From assembly GCF_963678975.1 (NCBI RefSeq), contig NC_089273.1:34155630-34219629 (forward strand): a DNA stretch of 64,000 bases, read 5' to 3'. Shown here one piece after another: positions 1 to 11,348 of the stretch; within the stretch, counting starts at the first letter, position 1, and every line of letters starts with the position of its first letter. A model generated the notes under the pieces. It did no database searches. It was not told the origin of the DNA and was given only the letters and a program-made list of their open reading frames with translations. Made by a program: the position numbers and the translations under genes. Source of the stretch: Dysidea avara (lineage: Eukaryota > Porifera > Demospongiae > Dictyoceratida > Dysideidae).

Positions 1-94
1 CTTTGACTTACCAGATTGCTTGGATTAGATTGTCCAAACAATCTGTCAAGATTCCCAGATGTACCATCTTTAGACAGTAAATTTTAAGTAATTA

Positions 95-227
95 TGTCAA
101 GCACTTTTATAGTGCTTCACGTTGTACTTGAAGCACTTATGTAATTGCAGCATTTGTGCTTGCATTTAAGCACTTTTACAGGTACTTGAAAAGTGCTTCA
201 AGCCCTTGACCTAGGTGCTTGACTCAT
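95..227. repeat. AAGCACTT motif cluster
   Basis: Short AT-rich stretch in which AAGCACTT and its complement AAGTGCTT recur at least seven times, in both orientations. It could form several alternative hairpins. No coding signal is seen here or in the rest of positions 1-1420 apart from the foldback fragment at 597-725. Confidence 0.5.
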
Positions 228-596
228 GTCTGCTTGATAGTTTATCTTGTGTTCTTGGTGAAAACTCAAATTTGCTGTCATGGGCTATTACTATTATTTT
301 TGCTATTACTATTTTTTTTACTATTATTACTATTACTATTACTATTATTTTTCTAAACAGCCAGTTTTCCCAGACTCAATATGATTTCTTGGGAAACTAC
401 AGTAGATGTCCCAAGATGCTTCATTCAGTGTAGTACCATGGAGAAAAATGATTTGCAACCTCATAAGACAGCATTGTTTTGATGCAGGCTGCTAGAACCA
501 CTACTCAGGTAGTGAAAACTTAACAATATGTTACGCTGCATTGAAAGAAGTGAATTGGAATTCAAAACACACAATATGTACATGCCACAGTACAAT

Positions 597-725
597 TTAC
601 TTGAATTGTCGTTATTAAAATTTTTGCCATTAACCTACCATCACAGTTAGATTTCATATCTTTTTTCAGCCTGGATTTTTTATGAACTGTGCACTTTTTT
701 CACAGCCTGACTGTTTTCATATAGA
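597..725 (+). repeat. Fragment of foldback family P (one arm)
   Basis: Degenerate half-copy of the foldback family seen complete at 9287-9626, 24130-24465 and 24784-25110. It keeps the order CTTGAATTGTCGTTATTAAA, CCATTAACCTACCATCACAG, a TTTCATATC-TTTTTTC block and a trace of the CAGCTTGGCTG end. The left arm is missing. Confidence 0.6.
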
Positions 726-1429
726 TTATGAGCACTGCTCATGCAAAAGCGAGATAGGTAAAAAATGAGCATAATAATTATGTCAAGGCTTATATGGATG
801 CCTCGTTGATGGCTATATTACTGATGTGGTCACAACATCAACTCAAAAAGACACTGTAGCCATTAGTTATATTTGCACTATTCACTTCACACATGATTCT
901 GGGCTATAGCTACATATAAAATTAATGTTCATCATGAAACATGCTCTTGAAGAGTGCAAGTTTTGTGATGGTCATTATAGTGGTCGGATATGATAGTAAT
1001 GTTCAGCATGCATACCATTATGCTCCACTTTGCACATAATCACCAAGCTTTAGCTTTATAATGTACACATGTAAATATGAACCAGCTCACTAACAAGTAA
1101 AAATAAGACATTAGCTACGTGTTACTATCTTGTGTATATCATCTATGTGTGTGCATAAAATAGGAACAGAGGTTAATACATACAACAGATGTAACACATG
1201 CATACATTACAAGTTCAGCTACTGTATTGCAATATTGCAATGATTCAAGCTTCTTAGTTATCAATCTTTTCATTATCCACCATCAAAAAAGACTCTTGAA
1301 GCTCAGAATGTCCATCAATGCGTTTGTCCACCACACTAAATAGAGCACATAAATATAATAGCCACATAAGTGACAGTTTAATCATTACAGCTATACATAA
1401 CGAGAGTTTTTCTCTTCAATAGTTGTTCA

Positions 1430-1968
1430 TAGTGTTGGGCAAGTTACTTTTTAAAAGTAACTAGTTACATATTACATATTACTTGCAACTGAACTATTTA
1501 GTTACAGTTACATATTACCAATAAAATAAAGTAACTATAGTAATATTACATATTATATTACTTTGTGTCCACAGCCTTACGCTGTCATGTGTGAAACTAC
1601 CACCTTATCACGTGACATGATTGCGTTGTTGGACAATGTGCAAATCTTGGTTATAAGTAAGAAGCTTGTGAATAAGCTTCATTCAGTAGGCTTCATTACT
1701 TCATTGTGGCTAGGCATTACTCAGTGGATTATTAACAAGATTAGTAACTTCGTTACTTGTAGTTATAATATTACGTAATATTAGATTCATTACAGTAACT
1801 ATATTACTTAGGTAACGCGTTACATTTGTAAGTAAAATAACTTGAGTTATACTACCTGTTTTTATAGTGTATTTCATTATATTACTTAGTTACCACAAAA
1901 GTAATAATATTATGTAATGCGTTACTTATGTAATGCGTTACTTATGTAATGCGCTACTCCCAACACTG
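1430..1968. mobile_element. hAT-type MITE, 539 bp
   Basis: The ends are TAGTGTTGGGC and (reverse complement) CAGTGTTGGGAG, and the element is flanked by the exact 8-bp direct duplication GTTGTTCA (1422-1429 and 1969-1976). Much of the interior is made of GTTAC/GTAAC-type repeats, including three GTAATGCG(T/C)TAC units near the right end. There is no transposase, so it is non-autonomous. An 8-bp duplication with AGTGTTGGG ends is typical of the hAT superfamily. Confidence 0.85.
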
Positions 1969-1976
1969 GTTGTTCA

Positions 1977-2429
1977 AATGTTAAATGGGCTATATTTACC
2001 CAGTTTGTGTTTACCCTACCACTCATAAATAAAGTACCAGCAAAAAGAGGTTCACAAGGTTCGTTTCCAATGGTTATATACTGGGATAACGTATTATGAT
2101 TTATTTTATATTAATGTGAAAGTAAAGTGCACACTGGTACTGGTGGTACTGTATACGTAACAACAATAAAATTAATGTATGGGATGATGTAAAGCCTCAT
2201 AATGCAGTAAATGCACTTCTTGTTCTTTAAACAAACATTTCAGAATTTAAAAAACTTCATGTTACTTCCAAATGTTCTTATATACGGTTCAGTTAAATGT
2301 AAATTGGAATTGTCAGTTATAGTGACTTTCCCTATATATTGACTGATTTAGTTGAAATGCCTACTCCGGTTACAACCACCATTAGATGTTCTTTTAAACC
2401 AAAATTTCTATAGTTTAAATTTACCCATG
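1977..2429. other. No gene seen
   Basis: AT-rich unique-looking sequence. No supported exon, RNA gene or recognisable repeat was found. Confidence 0.5.
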
Positions 2430-4920
2430 GAGGTTGAATTGATCCATTTGAATTTACTGTGTAGTAAGCTAGACTGTCTTGAAATGCAGTTGCTTCAAAT
2501 TGCAAGTCTGCAAATTTAGCTACCAAGAGTAACTTTGACTCTCAGCAATCTTTGTGCGTTATGTAGTACGCAAACACATTTCGCCTAATGTACACCAGTC
2601 AATTCAATTGTGTACACTCACAAGCAAGTAGCTTTCTCAAGTAAGTACAAAAGCAACCTATAAAGGTAAACAACTAAGTGGAGGAGTCACAATGATGCTA
2701 CAGCATCAAAGGCAGAGTTTTAGTTTCAATTATGTCATTGTTATGCTTACTTTGGTGTGGGCTATACTATTGAGTTGTTGGCACAACCATTAGAAAGTAG
2801 TTCTGTAGCAGAAATCGCTAACTCAAGCAAAGTAACTACACACTTTAAAGCAATCACTACTAAGTGCCTTCTGTTTGACAGCATGTTTTTATGGTTTCTA
2901 AGTATTCTTTATACACTGCTAGTCTTCAAAGATCATAAAACAGCATCAAACTTACTAGCAGTGACGTGCACGATGAAACTGAAATGTCTATGATGGTCGA
3001 TGCATGGGCTTTGTCTAGAGAATTTGGGTATGAAAACACGTTAGATTATAAAACAGTTGAGAAGCAACTTCTGTGCATAATTTATGGTTTAAAGTGGTTT
3101 GATCAAATTATGCTTCCTTAGTGATGCATAACAATGTGATTGGTGAATTACAAAATAATTGATGAATTATGAAATAATTATGTTCAGTTTTAATTGATGT
3201 GTATAGCTACAACAGCATGCCGTCATATAAAGAGTTCAAGGAGTAGTATAAACTGGTGCCTGGATTTTAGAGGTAGCACAGCATCAACTTATTTGAATCC
3301 AAATTTGTCTTTTTGTCAGTGCATACCATATAATCAAGACACATGGTAGTGCGCTGTGTGGCCCAAGAAGCTGGCGCGCAACACCGTGAGTACATTGACA
3401 GGAAAAAAGAAAACATGATTTTCATACCTCCTTAATCTGTGCTGCTTTAACGAAACAAGATGATTTTGCTGTGGACACGCCTGCCAATGTCAGTATTCTA
3501 TTCACCAAGTTTGAGCAAAATTGCTTCAAGCGTTCTCGGGATATGCAACTTCAAAAATTGGCTTGGTTACTTTGTTTTTTTTTATTCTTCGTCTTTTCGT
3601 AAACTTACAAAAACTGCCAACTCCACATAGTCGTTTTTTGTTTTTTTTTGAATTAGCTAGCCTTGATTGCATAATTGTTACACACTATTGGTTTTTTCAT
3701 TGCATCTTCGTGTTTTTTAGCTCAATTTCATTCAAACCACAAAAGCTTTGAGGTTGAATAGTTAACCTATCCACCCACCGATTTGCAGCTTCTTCCCATA
3801 AGTGGTTTACCCTGTAGGTGTGACAACAATTTGGTGTTGTTTTTGTGAATAATCGCTAATAACTCTTTGCCTGTTAATCGTATTCCAGCACAAACTTGGT
3901 ACTAAGATGTGTCTTTGTACCCCCTTCTGTATGCCAAATTTCAAGGAAATTGGAACTTGCCACACCTACCAGAAAAACAGCTAGGAGTAATGCTTTGTAA
4001 ATTGCTGTACAGATGGAGTAATCATCTTAGAAAGGCTCTTCAATGGTGCAGAAGAATCAGACTTAAAGCCACAGAGTTATAACATGAAATCCAACTTGGT
4101 GTAGCAAGTGCGAGATCGAGATACTCTAATAGAGCAGTCACCTTGAAGAGAATTAAAGAGATCAGCTAGAAGAAGTTTCTTTGTAGAGAGTTCAGCTACA
4201 AAAATATCACCCTGTAGAGAGCTCAGCTAGAAGAAGTCACCTTGTAGAGAGTTCAGCTACAAAAAATCTACCATGGAGAAAGTTCAACTGCAAACAAATC
4301 ACCCTGTAGAGAATTCAACTACAAACAAATTTCTCTGTAGAGAGAAGAAGTCACCTTGTAGAGTGTTCAGCTATTAAATCTACCATGTAGAGAGTTCAGC
4401 AGCACTTCAGCTGTAAACAAATCACCCATAGAGAGTTCAGCTACAAACAAATCACCCTGTAGAGAGATCAGCTAGAAGAAGTTACCTTGTAGAGAGTTCA
4501 GCTACAAAGAAACTATCATGTAGAGAGTTCAGCTGCAAACAAATTACCCTGTTGAGAGTTCAGCTGAAAACAAATCATTCTGTAGAGAGTTCAGCTACAA
4601 AGAAACCACCCTGTACAGAGTTCAGCTACTGTGTAAACAAGTTACCCTGTAGAGAGATAGGCTAAAAACAAATCACCTTGTAGAGAGTTCAGCTACAAAC
4701 AAACTCACCCTGTAGAGAGTTCAGTTACAAACAAATCACCCTGTAGAGAGTTCAACTACAAACAGATAACCCTGCAGAGAGTTCAGCTAGAAACATGTCT
4801 CCCTGTAGAGAGAATCCTGCAGAGAGTTCATCTACAAGCAAATCACCTTGTAGAGACTTCAGTTACATTTCAAGTCACCCAGTAGAGTGATCAACTGCAA
4901 ACAAGTTATCTGTGGGGAAT
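2430..4920 (+). repeat. Dispersed repeat family L, copy 1
   Basis: Long non-coding repeat with two modules. The first (about 2430-3010) is paralogous to 20290-20840, sharing CTATAAAGGTAAACAACTAA, a TTTCAATTATG(T/G)CATTGTTATG block and GTAACTA-CACTTTAAAG. The second begins at about 3332 with ATCAAGACACATGGTAGTG and is paralogous to 19498 onward and 21438 onward. It runs through a block resembling CCTACCAGG...AAC and ends in the 31-bp satellite. No coding domain is seen. The class is unknown; it may be a long non-autonomous element or several elements that travel together. Confidence 0.65.
4136..4915 (+). repeat. 31-bp satellite array (family L tail, copy 1)
   Basis: About 25 imperfect units built on GTAGAGAGTTCAGCTACAAA followed by CAAATCACCCT (31 bp). 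The variants are mainly GATCAGCTAGAAGAAGT and internal deletions. The same unit forms the array at 23163-23965, also downstream of a family L copy, so the satellite belongs to the repeat family and not to this locus. Confidence 0.9.
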
Positions 4921-5811
4921 AATTGACATGTAATAAATATAAGCAATGGCGGATCCAGGATGGGGAATTTGGGGCAAATGCCCCCCCATTCAAAATGTGG
5001 AGGAGCCAGCCATGCTTCTGATTAAAATAGCTGCTAAACTTAATGTCAGGCCAAGATCAGTTTATCAACTCATGAAAATATGCACATTTTACTACAAACT
5101 AAAGCAAACGAAAGTCAAACTAACTAACCTAGTCACCTAGCACCTTCGTCCGTACTAAGCGCCTCTAAAAATAATTATCATGTTGCTGTTGTTTAATAGA
5201 TTCAGAGCCTTTCAAACAGCTTTTAAGGGTGCTCTGTACAGTTCGTACAAGGCTTCCCAAGACATAGTCTGTTTTGAACTAAAAGAAATATTATGGTCAC
5301 TTAATTAGCCTGTGACATGTTGACGCATTTTAGTAGTACCTGTAAATTAGGTATCCCATAGCAACAAGCACACGCATCTTGCTATTCTACACCCTCTCAC
5401 TTAAATTAGAACTAGTCTGTCATTTTTAATCATATAGACATGAAATTTTCACACAAGCTACTTTAGTAATTTTGCCAAAGAAGAGCGTTTGCCATTTTGA
5501 AATAGCAAGTCCAGATGATGAATAACGTGAAAGTAAAGAAAAGGATTTCTGGGAGTGTCAACCCGAAAGATAAATATGTGATGATTGAGAAGCTAAAAGA
5601 CAAAAATTAAAATGCACGATGGTTTGTGCTGTTTAGCATAGTGTATCACAAAAGTATCAAGGCTCTTGTGCGTAAACTGTAGGACTAGTTCTAGTATAAA
5701 GGGAAAAACTATAACTCATGTTCTAAAGCAAATTTGTGACTGGATCTACGAAAACCGTTCTTATCGCCCAAGACAGGAAGTTTGATTTTTTCACACAAAC
5801 ACAAGGCTTAA

Positions 5812-8221
5812 CCCTTAAACACGCAAAGGCCATTATAATGGCCTTATTATTTATTACACCGAAAACGCACGAAAGTTTATGCTTACTTTCACGAAAATAA
5901 TTGCGCGTCTTTACAAGGCTGTATCTCTGAAAATCCTCGACGTATCAACTTGAAACTTGGTACACAGATGGTGGATACCCTGGGGTTTACCCATCATGAC
6001 TATCAATTGTTTATCATTAATGCTTCTCTATTTATCCGAAGTAATATGCGCATAACTTGGAAATAACCATCATGGTAGGTGGCTCCGTTGGCGATTCGCC
6101 TCAATACTTGGTGTCGAGAAAGAGTTGTACCCTTGATACAAGGTGGTGAAATTCCATTGACATAGCTGCAACTCTCAGGTATTTATGAATTTTAGAAAAA
6201 ACTTGTGGTATTCACACAATTGTGCGAAGTAACCGCACGTGTTTACACGACTGTATCTGTAAAAATCCTTGATGTATCAGCTTGTAACTTGGTACACAGA
6301 CGGTGGATAACCTGGGGTTTACCCAATATTATTATTACGTTTTTATCAATAATACTTCTCCATTTATCCACAGCAATACGTGCATCATTTGGAAATAATC
6401 ATCATGGTAGGCAGCTCCTCTGTCCATTCGCCTCAACACTTGGTGTTTAGAAAGGGTGGTACCCTTGATACAAGGTGGTGAAATTCCAGTGACATAGCTA
6501 CAACTCTCAGGTAGTTGTGAATTGAAAAAAAATTGTCGTATTCTCATAATTATTTTTACCCTGTAGGCATGTAACAAAGAACTCCAACACAATCACTGTG
6601 GCGTTTCAACGTGCTGCCAAGGCGTATTCTGGTGACTGGTCAATCAAATACCAACAGCAATCCATTTTATCATGCACTGTTCATCAAACATAAAGTATTA
6701 TTATTAGCATTAGAATTTGAAAAACTTTTCAAACATAAAATGTACATGAAATATATACACTAAAGAGCTGGGATCTTTACTCAGTAAAGGGTTTGCCTCA
6801 TTTAGAAACCACCGATCCAAGTGATTTCAGAGAAAAAAAAACACAATCGTGGAAAAACCTGAATTACAAACAGCTCTGTACATAACTAAACTGATAATAC
6901 TGTCAACACATCTAAACTATATACATCGGCTGAACCTGAAAAAGTCTAAGACACAGTAAATAGCATACACCCCTTATTTATTTAAAGTTTTCCTTGGTGT
7001 GGTATATCTTAAAACAATTTTCAAGGCATAAATGAACCATTCCACAATTTACGCAGCCATACTTAGTACGTTTTCTATGTGTCTTCCGGTCAGAGCACAC
7101 TGCACAGTCACCGTCAGTCCCAAGGTTCTCTATGAAATGGCGTTCCTCAAGCCTCGCAGGCGATTGAGGTGGAAGAGCCTGTGATTGACGTCCTCCATGC
7201 TGGCATGAGCTATGCTGACATAAAAGTTTAGTAGCCAGTTGCTCCCTAAAGCTTTTGATGGTCTACGATCATTCACAGGTGTGAAACAGCACTCTAGAGT
7301 ATAAGTATTATCGATAGCCAAATCCCTACCCCTACCGGTACCTGTACCCCTACCAGTACCTTTCCTCCTACCTCGACTAGGCACAAGATCCATTGGAGAC
7401 ACAGTTCCCCTACCCCTTCCTCTACCTCTCCATCTATTTCTACTAGACAAAGGATCAGATGGACATGGTGAGTAGTCCCTGCCTCTATCACTAGGTGAAA
7501 ATGGGGCATGTGGAGAAGAAGAACGAGAGCGCAGGGAAGAACTAACAGGAGAGCCATGGTAAGCCACAGGAGAACCACTGCAGGGGTATTCAGTTTCCAG
7601 GCTACCCATCCCACCGTCACTCACTCCACTATGTAGCCCAGATGGTCCAGGATGTCTTGACTCATCATGACCTTCACAATATCTCACATCAGCTATTAGA
7701 AGAAGCAGGACTCAAGTTATAAAACATGTGAAAAGCATTATACCTTCTTAATCATTGTTTGTCTCTTCCTCAATGTCTTCTTCGTCCTTGCTGAACTCTT
7801 CCTCACTATCATTTTCTTCCACATCGCCATAATCATCTATAATGGCAGGCGAAGTGATAGGACCGATTCATCTGTCCGCCATTTTACCGTCTTGTTCCCT
7901 GGTAAGCCTATCAAGGACAAAAGAGTCTTCTCCATGGACAAAAGAGTCCTCTTCGTCCGAGTTGTTCCAGTCATCGTCGGTGTTGCTATAGAAAGGTTGA
8001 TCAACAACAGTATTTTCATCCATATCTCGCTTATCTTTAATCACAGCACAAAGTTCTTGAGCTCGAATTAAAGCCCAGAAACGTGGCTTTCCGTTGCACT
8101 AAACCGTTTCATGATCACGTAATCCTAGTGCGCGCACCTCTGTGCCAAATATGGAGGGCCACTTAAATGGCCCTTGCGATTTCAGTGCAATATTTCGTAA
8201 ATTCGCGTGCGCGTTTAAGGG
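5812..8221 (-). mobile_element. piggyBac element, internally deleted, TTAA-flanked
   Basis: TTAA sits on both sides (5808-5811 and 8222-8225). The ends are CCCTTAAACACGC and (reverse complement) CCCTTAAACGCGCACGCG, followed by subterminal AAGGCCATTATAATGGCC and, near the right end, GGGCCATTTAAGTGGCCC. It carries minus-strand transposase remnants (6978-8023) but no catalytic core. Between about 5895 and 6545 lies an imperfect tandem duplication of about 310 bp. It is inserted in the GTGAC MITE, whose paralogue at 14130-14769 gives the approximate empty site. Confidence 0.88.
6978..8023 (-). pseudogene. piggyBac transposase remnant (N-terminus and C-terminal zinc ribbon only)
   Basis: The start at 8023 opens an acidic N-terminus (MDENTVVDQPFYSNTDDDW, then DEED and poly-E/D stretches to about 7740). 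A basic RG- and SP-rich linker follows (about 7690-7320). The C-terminal end (about 7250-6978) reads FREQLATKLL, then RLEERHFIE and a cysteine-rich cluster (CAVCSDR, YGCVNCG, CLENCFKIYHTK) that closes piggyBac transposases. The DDD catalytic domain that should lie between linker and tail, some 300 residues in the family, is absent, and the reading frame changes across the join. A stop also interrupts the acidic part. The element therefore cannot supply its own transposase. Confidence 0.85.
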
Positions 8222-9122
8222 TTAATGAATGCACTATCAAGTTTCACTGCCACAGTCAACCAGAGTAAAGTGGTCTGCTTTTGCTGGCTGCTTTTCTAGA
8301 GCACAGTGGCGAGCCGTACGAGTGGTCTGGGGTCTTGATGGAGCCCTGACCAACCAGGAGATGGCTGTGTGAGGCTGTACAGCTCTGTGGTGTTGGACAA
8401 TGACCTGTGCTGTAAATTTCCTTTCATTTTAGCCAGTTCTGAGCACTGAATGGCCTATAACTTGGCCTAATTCATCCCAGCACGTCTCTTTTCAATTTTT
8501 GAACACCATCTTGCCCGCCTTCCAGGGCTCCCGCCTCCCACCCTTCTGGAGCTCACCTGATACAGACAACCTCGGTTTAAAAACTATCTAAAATGGCAGG
8601 AAACTTAGCTGTTGACTACTTCTTCAGTGGATGATCAGGAAGGTAAGAAATTGTTGTGAAATGTGTGAAAATTTGGTATGCGTAGCTACCACCATTGGCC
8701 AGCTACAACACAAAGAATATTTAAAACCGACGTTTCTCGATACTTTTAAATGGGCGATAAGACCGGTTTTCCCAGAGACAGTCACATTTAGCAGTTGGGT
8801 TTGGACTAAACTGTGTACTAGTGTTAGCTTATATCCAGTAAAAAAATTACAGAACATTTGCTAAAACCATTTGTAAGTTATAGAACAAATTAAATTTCAT
8901 GGGAGGCCATATAAGCAGACTGTACAGAGCACCCTTAAGACTTCACAACCATCTGAAAAGGCCAAAAATGGAAAAAATTAGCAGTGAGACACTACTAAGA
9001 GGTAATAATTTACTGTTTCAAAATTGCAGCACTGAACTAGTAAGAGAATCTGGCTCTCCCCAACCACCTACAACTTACCCTGTTTGTACCCCTCCCCTTG
9101 CCAGCTCCTGGATCCGCCCCTG

Positions 9123-9626
9123 ATAATTATTATATATATTTAATTTGTACATTTACTGATAAAATCAGAAATAGTTAACGTATTTAAAATCTGCTTCATT
9201 TTTTCTTCTTGTGGTAAAGAAAAGAAGATAGGTTAAATAATCCCCAAAGCCATCCGTAAAGTGGCTTTGGGGTATATAAATACAAAAAGAAGTGAAATCT
9301 AATCCAAAACAGCCAAGCTGTAAAAACAGAGTGTGGCCCTCAAAAAGGCTACGGTGAAAAAAGATGTGAAATCCAAGGTGGTGGCCAAGAAATGGCTGTG
9401 ATGTTAGGTTAATGGTAAAAATTTTAATAACAACAATTCAGGTGAATTTGGTGACACTTGGTCTTGGCACAACATTCACCTGAATTGTCGTTATTAAAAT
9501 TTTTACCAATAACCTACCATCACAGCCATTTCTTGGCCACCACCTTGGATTTCACATCTTTTTTCACCATAGCCTTTTTGAGGGCCGCACTCTTTTTTAC
9601 AGCTTGGCTGTTTTGGATTAGATATT
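9123..9626. mobile_element. Foldback family P, copy 2
   Basis: Core 9287-9626 is an almost perfect palindrome. The left arm (AATCCAAAACAGCCAAGCTG to GACAATTCAGGTGAATT) is repeated in inverse order to the right, around a spacer near 9455-9470. An extra left extension (9123-9286, CCCCAAAGCC...GGCTTTGGGG hairpin, AGAAGTGAAATCTAATCC) matches in reverse the right extension of the copy at 21062-21420. It has no coding sequence. The open frames within it come from the repeat. Confidence 0.8.
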
Positions 9627-11148
9627 ATATAAACAAATCATACCCAAAAGGTGGTGCAAAAGAACTGAAAGAATAGAATAAAACCCAGACCAACCTGATG
9701 CTACCTGAGGTTTAAATTTAGGCCAACTCAGTCACTCTGTTTAAAAAGCTACTTCTGCAATGCACTAGTTGATTCATCATCGAAATAACTTACCATCTTA
9801 TAGTGATATCATTACACAGACATGCAGCAGAGGATTCAGTGCTCAGCACATTGCCTTATTTTTATTCTCTTCTAGGCCTGAGTCAAATATGCTCAAACTT
9901 TTGTCCAAATTGCTTTCGGGAACTGTTCACCTATTATGCTCTTCAGCTGTTCTCATTATACTTGCGTTATGCTCCTAGGTTAGCAATATTTCTTACAATA
10001 ATCTTAGAACATTTTAATCAGTGAATGCTCTATTAGAGTATTTAATTACAGAGTGGCTGTTCTATTAGAGAGTATTGATCTAAGGAGGTATGTAAATTGC
10101 ATTTGAGTGCTCTATTGCAGTTTGCAGTTTCCACTGACTGCCCTATTAGGGAGTATCAATCTATTTTCGTGGAATTAAGCTCCATAGTTTTGAAATATCC
10201 ACCAAATATGCTAGAAGTATGCTGGAATAGCAATCCAGCTTTTATTATGCTGCCATATTTGATGCAGGCCTATTCTCTGCACAATGCACCTCACAAAAAA
10301 ACCTTTGTAACAAGATCACAGGCAGAAATTCACCTTACCACCTCACCTTTAAATGTGTACTGGATCATTTTCCATGGATCTCAATGCTTGGTTCAAAAAT
10401 GCATGACAACATGCTCATTCGTGACACAGTTAAATATATGGAAAGCTGCCAACTTCCAGCTAAGAATAGAGAGGCAGCCTTATCACTTAATTAATGATCA
10501 CCTAATACCAGGTACAATACGTTTTGGGACTCAAATTAGGGTGATTTAGTATGCCTTAAGAGTTTTTATTGAAAATCATGAGAAACCATGAGCGGTCATT
10601 ATATCAAGACTGAAATTGTGTGTTGCACAACCAAATCATGATAGTTGAAAGATTCCAGCACTGAGATATGACCTGTTATGTGATAGAGTGTAGTTAGTGC
10701 CCACATACCCTAATTTTGCAGGCCCGGTCACATATTTAGTTTTGGCTTTGTTTCTCTTTATGAATTTAGCTATAGTCTACCTCTTCATTGATGGTAAAGT
10801 TTAAGAGTTACATAGTATTACAGAGGTATTTCTTGGTCATTTCCAGTTTTATCTCTAACAATGAGATGGGAATAATGAATTTGTCAGACAGCTGTATATA
10901 CCTTGCATGCAGTAGTTATTACATTCCAAAATTACTTCCGGATGCCATCTTAGAGTATAAAATTTTCAAATTTTCTGTGACGATACATGCCTCCAGACCC
11001 CCTAGACTAGCAGCAACAAGGCTGAGACTTACCATGTTTATGATGCCCCTGAATGGTTTTAAGTCCTGCATTAGGTTAGGTAATTCAAAAGCTGCAGCAC
11101 AAGTTGCTGTCAGGCCTTCAATGCTGGATGCAGTAAAGCTGTAGCTTT
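9627..11148. other. No supported gene
   Basis: AT-rich sequence. A 150-codon open frame at 10097-10549 has no recognisable domain or splice context and is not called. A GTGAC-family right end (GGCCCGGTCACATATTTAG, near 10723-10741) is visible, but no matching left end was found. Confidence 0.5.
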
Positions 11149-11167
11149 ATTATAATTAGGGATGAGT

Positions 11168-11276
11168 CTATTTTGCTTTTTTTCTCACCTATTTTTCTTT
11201 CCAGCAATTCTTTTTTTACCTACCTATTTTGCTCAATATTTTGCTTGTCAACAATCTATTTTGCTCCATAGTTGGT
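11168..11276 (+). repeat. Left subterminal TATTTTGCT motif cluster of the hAT element
   Basis: TATTTTGCT or a close variant occurs about five times between the left end and the 3' end of the transposase gene. The same motif is clustered at 13562-13684. In hAT elements such subterminal repeats are often transposase-binding sites; that role here is inferred. Confidence 0.6.
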
Positions 11277-11348
11277 GTACAATGTAATAATAATAATTAC
11301 ATGTAATAATCAATAAGCACTGTTTACATACACTATGGTGTTTAGATA

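Larger units (their letters stand above)
5736..8785. mobile_element. GTGAC-family MITE, split by a piggyBac
   Basis: The ends GTGACTGGATCTACGAAAAC and (reverse complement) GTGACTGTCTCTGGGAAAAC are followed inward by (T/G)TCTTATCGCCC on both sides. It is flanked by the non-palindromic direct repeat ATTT (5732-5735 and 8786-8789). Without the piggyBac at 5812-8221 it matches the 640-bp copy at 14130-14769 along its length, including the shared block TATCTAAAATGGCAGGAAAC. It has no coding capacity. Confidence 0.8.
4944..9122. mobile_element. Non-autonomous hAT-like element interrupted by nested insertions
   Basis: The left end CAATGGCGGATCCAGG is complementary to the right end CCTGGATCCGCCCCTG. 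Subterminal inverted repeats TTTAAGGGTGCTCTGTACAG (5222-5241) and its complement (8920-8939) support one element. The AT-rich flanks (AATATAAG and ATAATTAT) do not form a clean 8-bp duplication, so the hAT assignment rests on the ends. Everything between 5736 and 8785 is a later insertion, so the original element was about 1.1 kb. No transposase of its own is visible. Confidence 0.65.

Noticed and set aside
4136..4915. CRISPR array
   Set aside because: The 31-bp unit is a contiguous satellite with no spacers, in a eukaryotic setting. The same unit recurs at 23163-23965.
7294..7687. Arg/Gly- and Ser/Pro-rich open frames on the minus strand as a separate RG-repeat protein
   Set aside because: They lie inside the TTAA-bounded piggyBac between its acidic N-terminus and its C-terminal zinc ribbon, so they are the linker part of the transposase, read in two frames.
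10097..10549. 150-codon plus-strand open frame as a gene
   Set aside because: No recognisable domain, no splice sites that extend it, and composition like the surrounding DNA.
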